Below, piece after piece: positions 44,230 through 58,300 of a stretch of 64,000 nucleotides of DNA. This DNA comes from Costus lasius (Eukaryota > Streptophyta > Magnoliopsida > Zingiberales > Costaceae): the NCBI GenBank assembly GCA_027563935.2, contig JANVAS020000203.1, positions 2,976,001 through 3,040,000 on the forward strand, read 5' to 3'. The position numbers and the translations under genes are program-made. Position 1 is the stretch's first letter. Every line of letters begins with the position of its first letter. The notes below the pieces were generated by a model. The model did not search any database and was not told the DNA's origin. It worked only from the letters and a program-made list of their open reading frames with translations.

Positions 44230-45591
44230 TGTCGGGAAACCCCGGGGACATTTTACAATTTTCAGAGTTATGGACATACATTTTTCGCAGCGGCAGAATG
44301 TCCCCGAAACAGGCCAGTCCCAAAAACCCAGTGAAGATCGCAAGCAAGGGAGTCGACACGATGAGTTAGGAAATACCTTAAGAGCAATGTAGAACGATGC
44401 CGATGTAGGTGCCCAAGTGTGCGCCCTCTGCAGTCTCACACATACGGATCTCTTGAGTTCTCTTCTTCCACGCCCGGTGCTAGCCTCGGGAAGAAGATCC
44501 AAGCCTTAGTTCTCTTCTTGAATGCTTGTGCCACCTCCAAGGTAGAGGCGCTAATTGAAGAAGAAGAGAGCAGAAGGGAGAATGCCGCCAAGCCTTTCCT
44601 TCTCTTGCGCCAAGGAGGAAGAAGGGAAGAAACTCGCGGTTATGGAAGAAGATTCGCCCTTGTCCCAAGCCTTTCGCCCCTCCTCTTGTGTTCACGCCTT
44701 CAAGGATTGATTACATTACAAGAGGGGGCGACTAGGGTCATATTTATAGGGCAAGAGGCGGTTAGGGTAATGGCCAGGATCATGACAAGTGTAGGGCTAG
44801 GATGAGGAGGTTTGAGATAAGGAAAGTCTCCAAGACATTTCCATAATTCTCATTCAACCTTACCTTTTGTTCCCACGCCTTTCCTTGTGCGCCAAGGCCT
44901 TGCCTTGCGTCTCAAGCAATGCCATAGAGGCATGCATTCCATCCTAGGAAGAGAGGGGGAGGTGCCCTTTACTTCCATAATGAAGCAAGGGCGCCAACAT
45001 GACCCCATTATGCCCCTAGGCGCCTACTGGTTCATGTTTCTCCCCATTATACCCTTTTAGCCTCTTATCTCTTCATGAGAACTTGTCATTGGGCCTCATT
45101 GGATAATGGGCTAGCCCAAACATCATTGCATAGGTTGATTAAGCACTTGGATCCAATCCAATGCAGCCCTAATCCAAATGTGACCAACCATGGTCAAATA
45201 TGGGTCAACCTGCCAAAAATGAAGTTTGGCTCCAATAACATTCTTCCATCTCATCAGGCCCATTGGCGCTGATGAAATCTCCCAATTAGATCCGAGTTAT
45301 CCAATAACTCGATCATAAGGCTTCCCGATCAATACGAGAACTCAAGTATCAAGGTGTGCGACCCTGTAGGTTCCTCTGACGCTGGCAGTGCTGACCAGAG
45401 GTCATCACAAGCAGTGAGTGGCACCTAGCAGTGCATCGCTGCTACCTAGGTCATTGGAATGGATATCGACATCGACATCCCCATCATCGCAACTAGGTAC
45501 AGATGCATTAAAGTCTCTTTGCCGAACTGATATCCGATTGGACAAGTGTGTCACCACTTGTTTTCATCCAATCACATGGCTATGACTAAAA
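44230..45591 (-). repeat. 3' LTR of E5, distal segment
   Basis: Aligns with 60570-61931. Begins TGTCGGG, with the terminal TGTTGGG altered by one base. Ends at the taaaa duplication of E4. TATAAATA (reverse complement) lies at 44741-44748. Confidence 0.9.
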
Positions 45592-47275
45592 TGCAGGACC
45601 CCTTTCGAGAGGGGGGCGAAACCCTAAAACATGCGTATATGAAAAGCATGGCGGAATCAAGGGCTTCAAGGACCGCAAATAGAAACATATGATCAACTTA
45701 AGGTATTGTTTAGATCTAAGGAGATCATACCATAGCAATGAGCAAGGATGGCGACTTGGAAGTAGAGAACAAATCTGATCTCCTCCAAAGACACGCACAC
45801 AAGATGAGTGATCGCCCACTTCCTTGGCGCTACTTGTGCTAGCAAGACTCCAAGGCTTTCTTCACGAATGGAAGGGAATGATGAACTCTCACTTGGCCGA
45901 TCCTTCTTGTCGTCGACCTACACCACGCAAGCGAATGTGTCGTCGAGAGCCAAAGGAAGACAAGAGTTAGAGAAGCATTTTTACGAACGTGGGAACGTTC
46001 ACCACTTTGGAAACCGAATTCCAAAAATAGCAAAGCTTCAATGCATGCGTTATGCGTTCACTTGAAATGAACCAAACGCATACCTCTTCTCCCATATGAA
46101 CCATGCGCTCACATATGAGCCGGTTCAATGTATTTGGTTCAATGACCAAACCAAATCAGCCCAAGCATTGGTCAATATAAAATTAAACCCTAAGGTTCAA
46201 GATCTGACCGTTCATCTCCTGATGCTCCTGATCTCACTGATCTAGCATCAACTCTCTCGATCTAAGCTTACCGATCTCAAGCCCTAACCAATCAAACATG
46301 ATCAGACCAGATCTCACTTACAATCAGAGATTAAATCCCTTTAAACTGAACCGAAATAATTCAGTCCACTCGATCTGACTTAAGTAAGCCATATCATCAA
46401 ATTGTGCGACCCTAAGGGTTTCCTTTAAATGTTGGTAACGATAACTCACGTTATCACGATCAGTGAGGGGTATCTAGCAACACATCACTGCCTCCCGATA
46501 TAAAGGAAAGAGTCTTCCAAGACTACACCCAAACCACAGCACAAGTGTGAATCAACTCACAAGGCATGCATGTTTCCTTTGCCACTGGATGTTCTTATTG
46601 GACAAGCGTGTCAAGCTTGTAGCTCCAATATGATGAGCATGATTAGATCAGATGAACATAGTCACCTGGGTATGGCCATACTCTTTTCTCAATCATCTCA
46701 TCCAGGGGGCCCCTTTAGAACATCACACTCCTTAAACAAGGAGACGGCAATCCTATGTCTATCACTAGTGCCCTAACCTGACTCAAGCTCACCATCCAAT
46801 ATAGTCTATAATCATTATGTTTCAAATGATATTGAACTACCTCAAAACAATGACAATCATCATTTAGAAACACAAGTGATCTCAAGTCAGAGGACATGTG
46901 CCACTTGTTGCATAACAAGGATTATTCACATTGTGACAAGCAATTGAATAACCTAGTAGGGTCTGTCCAGTACATCCAATGTACCCATGATTCTACATCT
47001 TATTCCATGCTCGAAGCATCCTATAAGATTAGAACACATATTAGTCTTAACCATATCAAGGCTGTCTCATGTTTACCAAGATATATCGACTAAGGACTTT
47101 ACAGCATGTCAGCCCAGCTGAACAGCTTTGAGACATTATTCAGAAGTACAATTATTGCAGCAGACAATGTAACAAACTGAATAACAACCATGCCTGTATA
47201 AACATAAGAGTTTATTACATGATACTGATACATTCCCAAGGCCTCAAACATTAGCCTTAAGGGCATACCCCAACA
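45592..47275 (-). repeat. 3' LTR of E4
   Basis: On plus begins TGCAGGACCCC and ends CCCCAACA. Followed by the polypurine tract of the minus-strand element. Confidence 0.95.
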
Positions 47276-47286
47276 ATCTCCCACTT
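47276..47286 (-). other. Polypurine tract of E4
   Basis: Plus ATCTCCCACTT, that is AAGTGGGAGAT on the coding strand, abutting the 3' LTR. Confidence 0.9.
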
Positions 47287-47295
47287 GCACTTAAT

Positions 47296-50200
47296 CTAAT
47301 GGTTGAGAAATCTCAAACCCATATTATTACAGTGCTTCTCATGCTTCTGCTGCGCCAGAGGCTTAGTAAGCGGGTCTGCCAGATTGTCATCTGTATGAAC
47401 CTTGCAGATTTTGATCTCGCCACGATCAATGATCTCCCTGATCAAATGAAACCGTCTCTGTATGTGCTTGGACTTCTGGTGCGACCGTGGTTCCTTTGCT
47501 TGTGCGATTGCTCCAGTGTTATCACAGAAGATAACCAAAGGATCTGCACTCGAAGGAACAACACCAAGTTCTTTCACGAACTTACGAATCCACACTGCCT
47601 CCTTGGATGCTTCCGAGGCTGCAACATACTCGGCTTCTGTTGTGGAATCAGCAACAGTTGACTGTTTGAAACTCTTCCACACCACTGCACCTCCATTCAA
47701 GCTAAAAACATAGCCTGATTGCGATCGGAAATCATCCTGGTCAGACTGGAACGAAGCGTCAGTATATCCTTCAATACTGAGTTCTTCCTGACCACCATAT
47801 ATCAAGAACATATCTTTGGTCCTCCGCAGATATTTTAAAATGTTCTTGACCGTAATCCAGTGTGCCTGACCTGGATTACTTTGGAACCGACTGGTCACGC
47901 TTAACCCGTAGGCGACGTCTAGGCGAGTACACAACATCGCATACATTATGGACCCAATAGCCGAAGCATAAGGCGTATTGTCCATTTCATCTTTCTCAGT
48001 CTGTGTTTGTGGACACTGACTCTTCGAAAGATTCAGACCATGTCTGACTGGAAGATATCCTCTTTTAGAATTCTCTAAATGAAATCTCTCCAAGATTTTA
48101 TTGATGTAAGTACTCTGGCACAGCCCGAGAAGCCTCTTAGATCTATCCCTGTAGATCTTCACACCTAATACATAGGCTGCTTCTCCTAGATCTTTCATCT
48201 GGAAACATTTCCTTAGCCATGCTTTAACGGCATGCATTTCAGGAATGTCATTTCCAATGATCAAGATATCATCGACGTAGAGGACTAGGAAAGTAATCAC
48301 GCTCCCACTAAACCTCTTATATACACACGGGTCATCCTCGTTCTTGATGAAACCAAATTCACTGATTGATTCATCAAAACGAATATTCCAGCTCCTAGAT
48401 GCTTGTTTAAGTCCATAAATAGACTTCTTTAACTTGCATATTTTATGACGATCTGATGGATTAGTGAAACCTTCTGGTTGTGTCATATACACATCCTCAT
48501 CCAGATTTCCATTAAGGAAAGCTGTTTTCACATCCATTTGCCAGATCTCATAATCATAATATGCAGCTATCGCGAAAAGAATCCGAATAGACTTAAACAT
48601 AGCTACAGGTGAGAAAGTTTCATCATAATCTATCCCGTAGATTTGTTTGAAACCTTTCGCAACCAGCCTGCCTTTATAGGTAACCACGTTACCATCCATG
48701 TCAATCTTCTTCTTGAAGATCCATTTACAGCCTATAGGGATAACTCCCGGAGGTGGATCAACCAAATCCCAGACTTGGTTATATGACATGGAGTCCATCT
48801 CGGCGCGCATAGCTTCAAGCCATCTCGCTGACTCCGGTCCACTGACCGCATCCGCATAAGTGAGGGGTTCATCATTATCAACGATGTAGACTCCGTCATA
48901 GCGCTCAGGCTGTCGACGGATCCTTCCCGATCTTCGCGGTTCCCGTGATATCTAAGCCTCAGATTGTTCAATAACCTGATCTACCGGCTCAGGCTCATCC
49001 AACTGTGCTTGAGCACTTTGTCCTTCCTCTGGATTCTCATCCAGCTTTATTTCTCTCCCACTGGCCTCTTGCAGAAGAAACTCCTTCTCAAGAAATATGG
49101 CCGTCCGAGCAACAAATACCTTGTTCTCTTTGGGATCGAAGAAATAATAACCCTTAGTTTCCTTAGGGTAACCGACAAAGATACATTTGTCAGATCTGCT
49201 CTCTAGTTTCCCAGAGGCGAGCTTTTTGACATAAGCCTCGCAACCCCAGATCCTGATAAATGTCAAGCTCGGCTGTTTCCCATACCATAACTCATATGGA
49301 GTTTTTGAAACTGCCTTGGATGGCACTCGGTTTAGTACCTTTGCAGCTGTCTCCAGTGCAAAACCCCAAAAGGAATATGGAAGAGTAGCCTGACTCATCA
49401 TAGAACGAACCATATCAAGTAACGTTCTATTTCTCCTCTCGGACACACCATTCCATTGCGGTGTTCCTGGCGGAGTGAGCTGTGAGATAATCCCACACTC
49501 CTTCAGATAGTCAGTAAACGCATGACTCAAGTATTCTCCACCTCGATCAGAACGAAGTGCCTTGATATTTCGGCCTAGCTGATTCTGTACTTCATTCTTG
49601 AACTCTTTGAACTTGTCAAAAGATTCACTTTTATGTCTCATAAGATAGACATACCCATATCTACTGAAATCATCAGTAAAGGTAATGAAGTACTGATAGC
49701 CACCTCTGGCATGTTTACTAAATGGCCCACACACATCACTGTGTATAAGGTCAAGTAAACCTGAAGCCCTTTGACCTTTGTTAGAAAAAGGTGACTTCGT
49801 CATTTTACCCATTAAACAAGCCTTGCATGTATCAATCTCCTCACAGGAGAATGATCCCAGCAGTCCATTATCATGCAACCGCTTAATGCGTTTCTCGTTA
49901 ATATGGCCTAAACGACTATGCCATAGCAAGGTGCTGTCATCAGCATACTTGGCTTTCTTATTATCAATGTTGTGTATAGAACATTCCATGTCCAACATGA
50001 ATAAGCCATTGTTAATTGAACCAGTTGCATAAACAATATTATCAAAAGATAAAACACACTTTGAAATATTGCATTCAAAGGAAAAACCTTTCCTGACAAG
50101 AGCAGGAATGGAGATAATATTCTTAGTAATGCTGGGAACAAAGTAACAACTGTTTAGTTCTAATACAAGTCCAGATGGCAAAGAGATGAAATAGTCTCCT

Positions 50201-51179
50201 ACAGCAACAGCAGCAACCCGTGCCCCGTTTCCAACTCGTAGGTGCACCTCATGCTGTCCCACCTGTCTTCTTCTCCTGAGTTCCTGTACATTTGAACAAA
50301 TGTGAACTCCACATGCAGTGTCCAACACCCATGAAATAGAAGAAGATGAAACCATGACTTCCGTCACGTAAATACCTGAGCCAGAAGCGATGCTTCCCCT
50401 CTTATCTCCTTGGAGCGCTTTACAGTCCTTTTTCCAGTGACCCAATTGGCCACAGTGGAAACATCTGTATTCCTTTGATCGCTTAACTTTTTGCTTCAGA
50501 GCCTTGCTGTAACTCTTGACAGGGGCCTTGCCCTTCTTCCCCTTCTTCTTGTTCCTAGAAGGAACCATTAAGACAGAGGTCGAAGGCTTTCCCTTCAGAG
50601 TTTCCTCAGTAGTCAAGAGAATATTCAGCAGCTCTGCCGGAGTACAATCGATTTTGTTCATATTAAAGTTAATGATGAAGCATCGAAAGAGGGCGGGAGA
50701 GACTGCAGAATAATGTCTACAGCAAGCTCCTGGTTGATGGTATGCCCCAGTTTCTCTAGAGCCTCCTTGTGCCCAATCATCTTGAGCACGTGAGCTCCCA
50801 CTGGGCTCCCTTCAGCCAGTTTGCTCTGAAAGAACAGCTTTGTCAGATTATAGCGTTCCGTCCTTGCCTGTGCAGCATACAGCATCTTGAGGTTTGCTAT
50901 CATGTCTATTGCAGACATATCCTCATGCTGACGCTGCAGCGGTGGCGTCATAGACGCTAGCATCAGGCAAGCGACATCAATGCTATCATTGACGTGCTTT
51001 TCATAAGCTTCCCGAACCGCCCTTGCGGCGTTCGGAGCGGGTTGAGGCGGCACAGCCGTCTCGAGGACATACAGTTTCCTCTCTGCCTTAAGAACAATCT
51101 TAAGGTGTCCGAACCAGTCTGAGAAGTTTGGTCCAGCAAACTTCTCCCTTTCCAGTAGGGATCGCACATTGAAGTTCAT
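47296..51179 (-). pseudogene. Ty1/Copia gag-pol polyprotein, E4, with one frameshift and one stop
   Basis: Minus strand, ATG at 51179 to the stop at 47296. A one-base deletion near 50675 (after the residues LPPSFDA) throws gag out of frame; the sibling copies have an extra G there. The correct frame then runs from about 50661 to a TAG at 48952-48954 in the linker between integrase and RT, where siblings have CAG (Gln before ISREPRRSG). Downstream, RT (YVDD) and RNase H (YTD, TEAEY, CDN) are open to the end. Integrase D,D,E and HHCC residues are present in the middle piece. No functional polyprotein can be made without suppression. Confidence 0.93.
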
Positions 51180-52982
51180 GGTGTTCGTTGCTGCAGGTAT
51201 CTACAACAATGCAAGAACAGCAAGGTCAGTATCAATGTTAAGAATCAATCAGGACTTAAGAATGATTCCTTTTCTCACTATTTTATCTGGCTGAAAAATC
51301 TAGCAAAACAGCCCGAAAGAGTAGAACTCTTTTAGTGAGATGGGATCCAGATTTCATACTTGGTCTCCGCGTCCCGCTCAGGCGAGATAAGATGCACAGA
51401 GAGTACAAGCACTAATCTCTGGTAGGCTGTCCCAGCCAATCGCCAACCCGTGCGATTCCCCTTCATCTGGGCAATCCAGCAGACTGTGCCAACTGAGTTG
51501 GTACAACACAATCTCTGACCCCACAGATGGCTGCCTCCATGCGCTACCATATGCGCCACATATGTAGCCTACATGGTCAAGCTGACCCGACCTACTCCCT
51601 GGACCACCACGTGCTATGCTGAGCAACGAGAAGCGATAAATCCCTTCTCTGTAACACGCAGGTGTAATCCCGCACTGTCTGAAGATAGATGGACGTGCCC
51701 ACTGAGTGGGTACAACACGGCTCCAACGATAATCAGAAAAGTGAGGTTTCGCGTCAGAAGGCTTACGAGCTTGATATTTTAGCGTTGGATTTTAACGGTC
51801 TTTTATCTTCTTCACTATCATGCAATTCCTATGGTGATAGCAGAAGATAAATAAATCATGCTGTTCTACTTATTTAAACAATAAAAGAAAGCATGGATCT
51901 TATGTGGTAAAAGCCCATAGCCTAAGTAAGACCTTAATTAACTTAAGTCTTCACTTGCTTTTCTTCATGGGTCTTTTGCTGCTCATCTGGCCCAACCCAG
52001 GGCCCAAGCGGCATCTGCAGCTCAGGTGCGCCTACCAGGGAAATGCGCCTGGTCCCAGAGTCGAACCCTGGACCTCCCACCTGGTCTAGCCACTGCTGCA
52101 TGCGCCTCTGCCAAGTGTGCTCAGTGCTCTTGTCTGATTAACTTACAAATTAATCTATCTAGACAAGATTGACACGCAGGTCAATTACACTTTATAAATT
52201 AAATACAATGTGATACGCAGATCACAATAATTAATTTACAACTTTAAAATCAAGGCACGCAGGCCCCAGCACAGCACACAATTAACATGGGCAGCCCACA
52301 TAAGAATAAATAAACAAGCATAGGCATCAATCAGCATGTGATCCAATAAGAAAATAAATTTTCGAAAACCCCATTGGCCTCAATTTTAATTTATCTTATA
52401 TGCCCTACAACCTTACAACGGTCCATCAATAGGGATCCACTCATCCAATCTAGTCAGATCCAGTGCCCTTGCATGCACCAAGTCTTAACTGACTTGTGTC
52501 GACCCAGTGGTCAACTATGCATGCGATTAGGGCTGAACGACCACTATGAGGTCTGGCAAACGGGTGTGAGCCCGGGCCTAACTCATGTGCGTTCAACATT
52601 CGTCTCAACCAGACATCGCTACACGCCTGTGATGCAGTCGACCTATAGCCACCTCTTGCTTGCGCAATGGTGCTATCTGGTCGACCCATCTAGGCTGTCA
52701 GATGGTCTGATCAGACAGGTTGGATCTAACCTAGAGGATGACTTCAACCCTACTAACCCGTCTAAGGATTTATAGTAGGCGCTTAGTCTAATGATAGGCG
52801 CGCAAGATTAGGTTTCTTTACAAAAACACAACAAGCGCCTATACATGCGCCAAAGAGTAATTAAACATGATAATGTTTTCGCATCATGAACTTTCGCATG
52901 TAAAAATCATAGATCTAAGCATGAGAGAAAACATGGATCACACAAAGTATCAAGCAATCATATGAATCAAAAGATAACATGC
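51180..52982 (-). other. 5' leader of E4
   Basis: Mirror of the E1 leader: stem-loops at 51698-51710, 51489-51501 and 51372-51387, and the T-arm-like insert bounded by ATGCGCCT at 52043-52050 and 52100-52107 (AGGCGCAT on the coding strand). No coding frame. Confidence 0.7.
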
Positions 52983-52994
52983 GCTCTGATACCA
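52983..52994 (-). other. Primer binding site of E4 (initiator tRNA-Met)
   Basis: Plus GCTCTGATACCA, reverse complement TGGTATCAGAGC, two bases from the 5' LTR. Confidence 0.95.
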
Positions 52995-52996
52995 AT

Positions 52997-54680
52997 TGCA
53001 GGACCCCTTTCGAGAGGGGGGCGAAACCCTAAAACATGCGTATATGAAAAGCATGGCGGAATCAAGGGCTTCAAGGACCGCAAATAGAAACATATGATCA
53101 ACTTAAGGTATTGTTTAGATCTAAGGAGATCATACCATAGCCATGAGCAAGGATGGCGACTTGGAAGTAGAGAACAAATCTGATCTCCTCCAAAGACACG
53201 CACACAAGATGAGTGATCGCCCACTTCCTTGGCGCTACTTGTGCTAGCAAGACTCCAAGGCTTTCTTCACGAATGGAAGGGAATGATGAACTCTCACTTG
53301 GCCGATCCTTCTTGTCGTCGACCTACACCACGCAAGCGAATGTGTCGTCGAGAGCCAAAGGAAGACAAGAGTTAGAGAAGCGTTTTTACGAACGTGGGAA
53401 CGTTCACCACTTTGGAAACCGAATTCCAAAAATAGCAAAGCTTCAATGCATGCGTTATGCGTTCACTTGAAATGAACCAAACGCATACCTCTTCTCCCAT
53501 ATGAACCATGCGCTCACATATGAGCCGGTTCAATGTATTTGGTTCAATGACCAAACCAAATCAGCCCAAGCATTGGTCAATATAAAATTAAACCCTAAGG
53601 TTCAAGATCTGACCGTTCATCTCCTGATGCTCCTGATCTCACTGATCTAGCATCAACTCTCTCGATCTAAGCTTACCGATCTCAAGCCCTAACCAATCAA
53701 ACATGATCAGACCAGATCTCACTTACAATCAGAGATTAAATCCCTTTAAACTGAACCGAAATAATTCAGTCCACTCGATCTGACTTAAGTAAGCCATATC
53801 ATCAAATTGTGCGACCCTAAGGGTTTCCTTTAAATGTTGGTAACGATAACTCACGTTATCACGATCAGTGAGGGGTATCTAGCAACACATCACTGCCTCC
53901 CGATATAAAGGAAAGAGTCTTCCAAGACTACACCCAAACCACAGCACAAGTGTGAATCAACTCACAAGGCATGCATGTTTCCTTTGCCACTGGATGTTCT
54001 TATTGGACAAGCGTGTCAAGCTTGTAGCTCCAATATGATGAGCACGATTAGATCAGATGAACATAGTCACCTGGGTATGGCCATACTCTTTTCTCAATCA
54101 TCTCATCCAGGGGGCCCCTTTAGAACATCACACTCCTTAAACAAGGAGACGGCAATCCTATGTCTATCACTAGTGCCCTAACCTGACTCAAGCTCACCAT
54201 CCAATATAGTCTATAATCATTATGTTTCAAATGATATTGAACTACCTCAAAACAATGACAATCATCATTTAGAAACACAAGTGATCTCAAGTCAGAGGAC
54301 ATGTGCCACTTGTTGCATAACAAGGATTATTCACATTGTGACAAGCAATTGAATAACCTAGTAGGGTCTGTCCAGTACATCCAATGTACCCATGATTCTA
54401 CATCTTATTCCATGCTCAAAGCATCCTATAAGATTAGAACACATATTAGTCTTAACCATATCAAGGCTGTCTCATGTTTACCAAGATATCTCAACTAAGG
54501 ACTTTACAGCATGTCAGCCCAGCTGAACAGCTTTGAGACATTATTCAGAAGTACAATTATTGCAGCAGACAATGTAACAAACTGAATAACAACCATGCCT
54601 GTATAAACATAAGAGTTTATTACATGATACTGATACATTCCCAAGGCCTCAAACATTAGCCTTAAGGGCATACCCCAACA
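52997..54680 (-). repeat. 5' LTR of E4
   Basis: 1684 bp. Plus-strand start TGCAGGACCCC and end CCCCAACA, followed by taaaa. Confidence 0.96.
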
Positions 54681-55281
54681 TAAAATAGGTTCTCACCTGG
54701 GTATGGCAATACACTCTCAGTCATAGAACCATAAAGGAGCTCCATGGATATCATGCTTCCTTAGGGAAGGGGCAAATCCTATGTCTGTCCATTGATCTTC
54801 TCATATGGGTCGTGACATGCTCAATAACAACCGTTATGACCTCCCAGCTACGGCAAGGTGTTAGGTTGTATCAAAGCAAGTCCCTAATCATATAGAATGA
54901 TCAATGACCTCAAGTCAAGGGATCAATGCATCTCCTGTCACTTATGAGGATAACTCATGACACCAAGTCATAGCCTCATAGCGGGTCTATCCAGTATATC
55001 CCCAATGATATACCCATGTGTCTGCGTTAGCACCACGTGGCTAACCAGCCCACATACTAGTCTCTCAATACCAGAGCTGTCCCATATCTACTCAGGTACA
55101 TTGACTGGGGACAATTATTCGAGCACAGATCCAATCTGTCTCCAGGGACATTATCATGTAAGTACACAATCGCAGGTGTACTCAAACAATGATAACGACA
55201 ATGCTAGAATGATATATAAATATCAATGTCAAGTAGTACATAAGTTGACCAAAACTAGGTCCCAGGGCATATACACCAACA
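54681..55281 (-). repeat. 3' LTR of E5, proximal segment
   Basis: The first five bases are the E4 duplication. The rest aligns with 61932-62528 with about ten differences. Ends CACCAACA at the polypurine tract (plus ATCTCCCACTT, 55282-55292). Confidence 0.9.
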
Positions 55282-55292
55282 ATCTCCCACTT
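55282..55292 (-). other. Polypurine tract of E5
   Basis: AAGTGGGAGAT on the coding strand, identical to type A although the LTRs are of another family. Confidence 0.88.
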
Positions 55293-55302
55293 GCGCTAAG
55301 AC

Positions 55303-58300
55303 CTAGAAGTTGAGGAATCTCAACCCCATATCTCTAGCGTGACCATCATGCTTCTACTGCGCCAAAGCCTTGGTCAATGGGTCTGCCAGATTATTCTCTG
55401 TGTCTACTCTGCTAATCTTGACATCACCTCTGTCAATGATCTCTCTGATCAGGTGAAATCTTCTGAGTATGTGTTTGGATCTTTGATGAGACCGTGGTTC
55501 CTTGGCTTGTGCAATTGCTCCATTGTTGTCACAGTAGAGTTCAATGGGATCCATTGCACTAGGTACCACTTGAAGATCACATAAGAACTTCCTTATCCAA
55601 ACAGCTTCCTTGGCTGCCTCAGAAGCAGCCACATACTCAACTTCGGTTGTAGAATCTGCTATGGTGGATTGCTTGAAGCTCTTCCAACATACAGCGCCTC
55701 TATTTATCTTGAACACATAGCCGGCCTGCGATCTAAAGTCGTCAGGGTCAGACTGGAACGATGCGTCAGTATAGCCCTGCATACTGAGCTCTTCCTATCC
55801 CCCATAGACCAAGAACAAATCCTTAGTTCTTCTCAGATACTTTAGGATGTTCTTTACAGCCACCCAGTGCTGTAGACCTGGATTGGATTGGTATCGGCTG
55901 GTAATGCTCACAGCATATGCCACATCTGGTCTAGTACATAACATTGCATACATGATCGATCCTACTGCCGAAGCATAAGGAATTCGACTCATGTCATCCC
56001 TCTCAGCCTGTGTTATAGGACACTGGCTCTTTGAGAGAGTAAGGCCATGTCTCACTGGAAGGTATCCTTTCTTGGATTGCTCCATGTAGAACCTCTCCAG
56101 TACCTTATTAATGTAAGTACTTTGACTAAGGGCCAGAAGTCTCTTGGATCTATCCCGGTAGATCCTCACGCCTAGAATATAGGCGGCCTCCCCTAAGTCT
56201 TTCATCTCGAAACACTTCCCCAACCATGTCTTCACAACTTGAAGACTAGGGATGTCATTTCCAATGAGCAGTATGTCATCAACATACAAGACCAGAAAAA
56301 TCACCAAGCTCCCACTGAATTTTCTGTATACACAGGCGTCATCTTCGCTTTTGATAAAGCCATAATCTCTTATGGCTTCGTCAAATCGAAGATTCCAACT
56401 TTGAGATGCTTGCTTTAATCCATAAATGGACCTCTTTAGCCTGCAGACCTTACTAGCCTCTGCAGGATGGATGAAGCCATCAGGTTGTGTCATATACACA
56501 TCCTCAGTCAGCTTCCCGTTAAGGAACGCTGTTTTCACATCCATCTGCCATATCTCATAGTCATGATATGCAGCTATAGCAAGCAGAATCCGAATGGATT
56601 TAATCATGGCAACTGGCGAGAAGGTTTCATCATAGTCCACCCCGTGGACTTGTTTAAATCCTTTAGCCACTAGTCTACCCTTATAGGTAACTATTTTGCC
56701 ATCCATGTCTGTCTTCTTCTTGAAGACCCATTTACACCCTATGGGTTTTACCCCATCAGGCAGCTCAACCAAATCCCAGACTTGGTTAGCCGACATGGAA
56801 TCCATCTCGGATCGCATGGCGTCAAGCCATTTCTCAGAGTCCGGTCCACTGACCGCCTCATCATAGGTTCTAGGTTCATCCTCAATGATGAAGATCCCAT
56901 CGTGTTGGGTCGGTAGCGACCCATACCTTTCAGGTGCACGACGAATTCTCCCAGACCTACGCGGGACCTGTGTCTGAGCCTCAGGTTGCCTAGTAACCGG
57001 TGCAGGTGGCTCAGATTCCATCTCTTTGTCTTGTGCTTGCACTTGGACCTCATCCAAGTCAAACTTCCTCCCACTAACTTCTTTCATAAGAAATTCTTTC
57101 TCTAGAAAGACAGCACCCCGAGCAACAAAAACTTTGTTCTCGGTTGGGACATAGAAGTAGTATCCTTTAGTTTCCTTAGGATACCCCACAAACACACACT
57201 TATCAGATCTAGGTTCTAGCTTGCTAGAATCCTGACGTTTGACATAAGCCTCACATCCCCAGATCCTGATAAACGTGAGATTAGGGCGTCTCCCACTCCA
57301 TATCTCGTATGGTATTTTGGAGACACTCTTAGATGGAACATTATTCAGTATCAGAGAAGCTGTTTCTAGTGCATGCCCCCAGAATGATGAAGGTAGAGTT
57401 GCATGACTCATCATGGATCGAACCATATCCAATAAAGTTCGATTTCTCCTTTCAGACACACCATTCCATTGAGGTGTTCCAGGAGGAGTGAGTTGGGATA
57501 TGATCCCATACTCTCTCAGATAGTCAAAGAACTCACCACTCAGGTATTCTCCACCTCGATCTGATCGAAGAGCTTTAATGGATCTTCCAAGCTGGTTCTC
57601 TACTTCATTCTTGAACTCCTTGAATTTCTCAAAGGATTCAGATTTATGTCTCATTAAGTAGACATAACCATACCTACTGAAGTCATCAGTGAAGGTAATG
57701 AAGTAGTTGTACCCTCCTCTGGCTTGTTTATTGAAGGGCCCACATACATCAGTATGTATGAGATCCAATAAACCTTCTGCCCTCTCACCAATCTTGGTGA
57801 AGGGCGCCTTTGTCATCTTCCCTAATAAACAAGGTTCACAAGTATCAAATTCCTCCAAGGAACTTGAATCTAACAATCCATTTGCATGGAGTTGTTGGAT
57901 GCGATTCTTGTTTATATGGGCTAATCGACAGTGCCATAGGAAAGCACCAACTGAACCACTCAGTTTGGTCCTTTTATTGCTTATGTTACAAACAGAACTT
58001 TCCATATCCAAGATATACAGACCATTGCATAAAGTACCCTTCCCATAGAACATATTTGCAAATGAAAAAGAACAGGAGTTCTTATTTATTTCAAATTTAA
58101 ATCCTTTCCTTGCCAAGCAAGGAATGGATACAATGTTCTTTGTTAGCGAAGGTACACAAAAGCAATTGTCTAGTTCTAATTGAAGTCCAGAAGGCAAGGA
58201 GAGAGTCAAAATGCCTACAGCAACAGCAGCAACCTGTGCCCCGTTTCCAACGCGTAGGTCAATCTCTCCAAGCCGCACCGATCTACTTTTCTTGAGCCCC

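Larger units (their letters stand above)
45592..54680 (-). mobile_element. Ty1/Copia element E4 (type A), minus strand, full-length but mutated
   Basis: Two 1684-bp LTRs (45592-47275, 52997-54680) with duplication taaaa at 45587-45591 and 54681-54685. About six differences between the LTRs by eye. Inserted in the 3' LTR of E5 in the same orientation. Structurally complete, but the polyprotein has a frameshift and a stop, so it is non-autonomous. Confidence 0.96.
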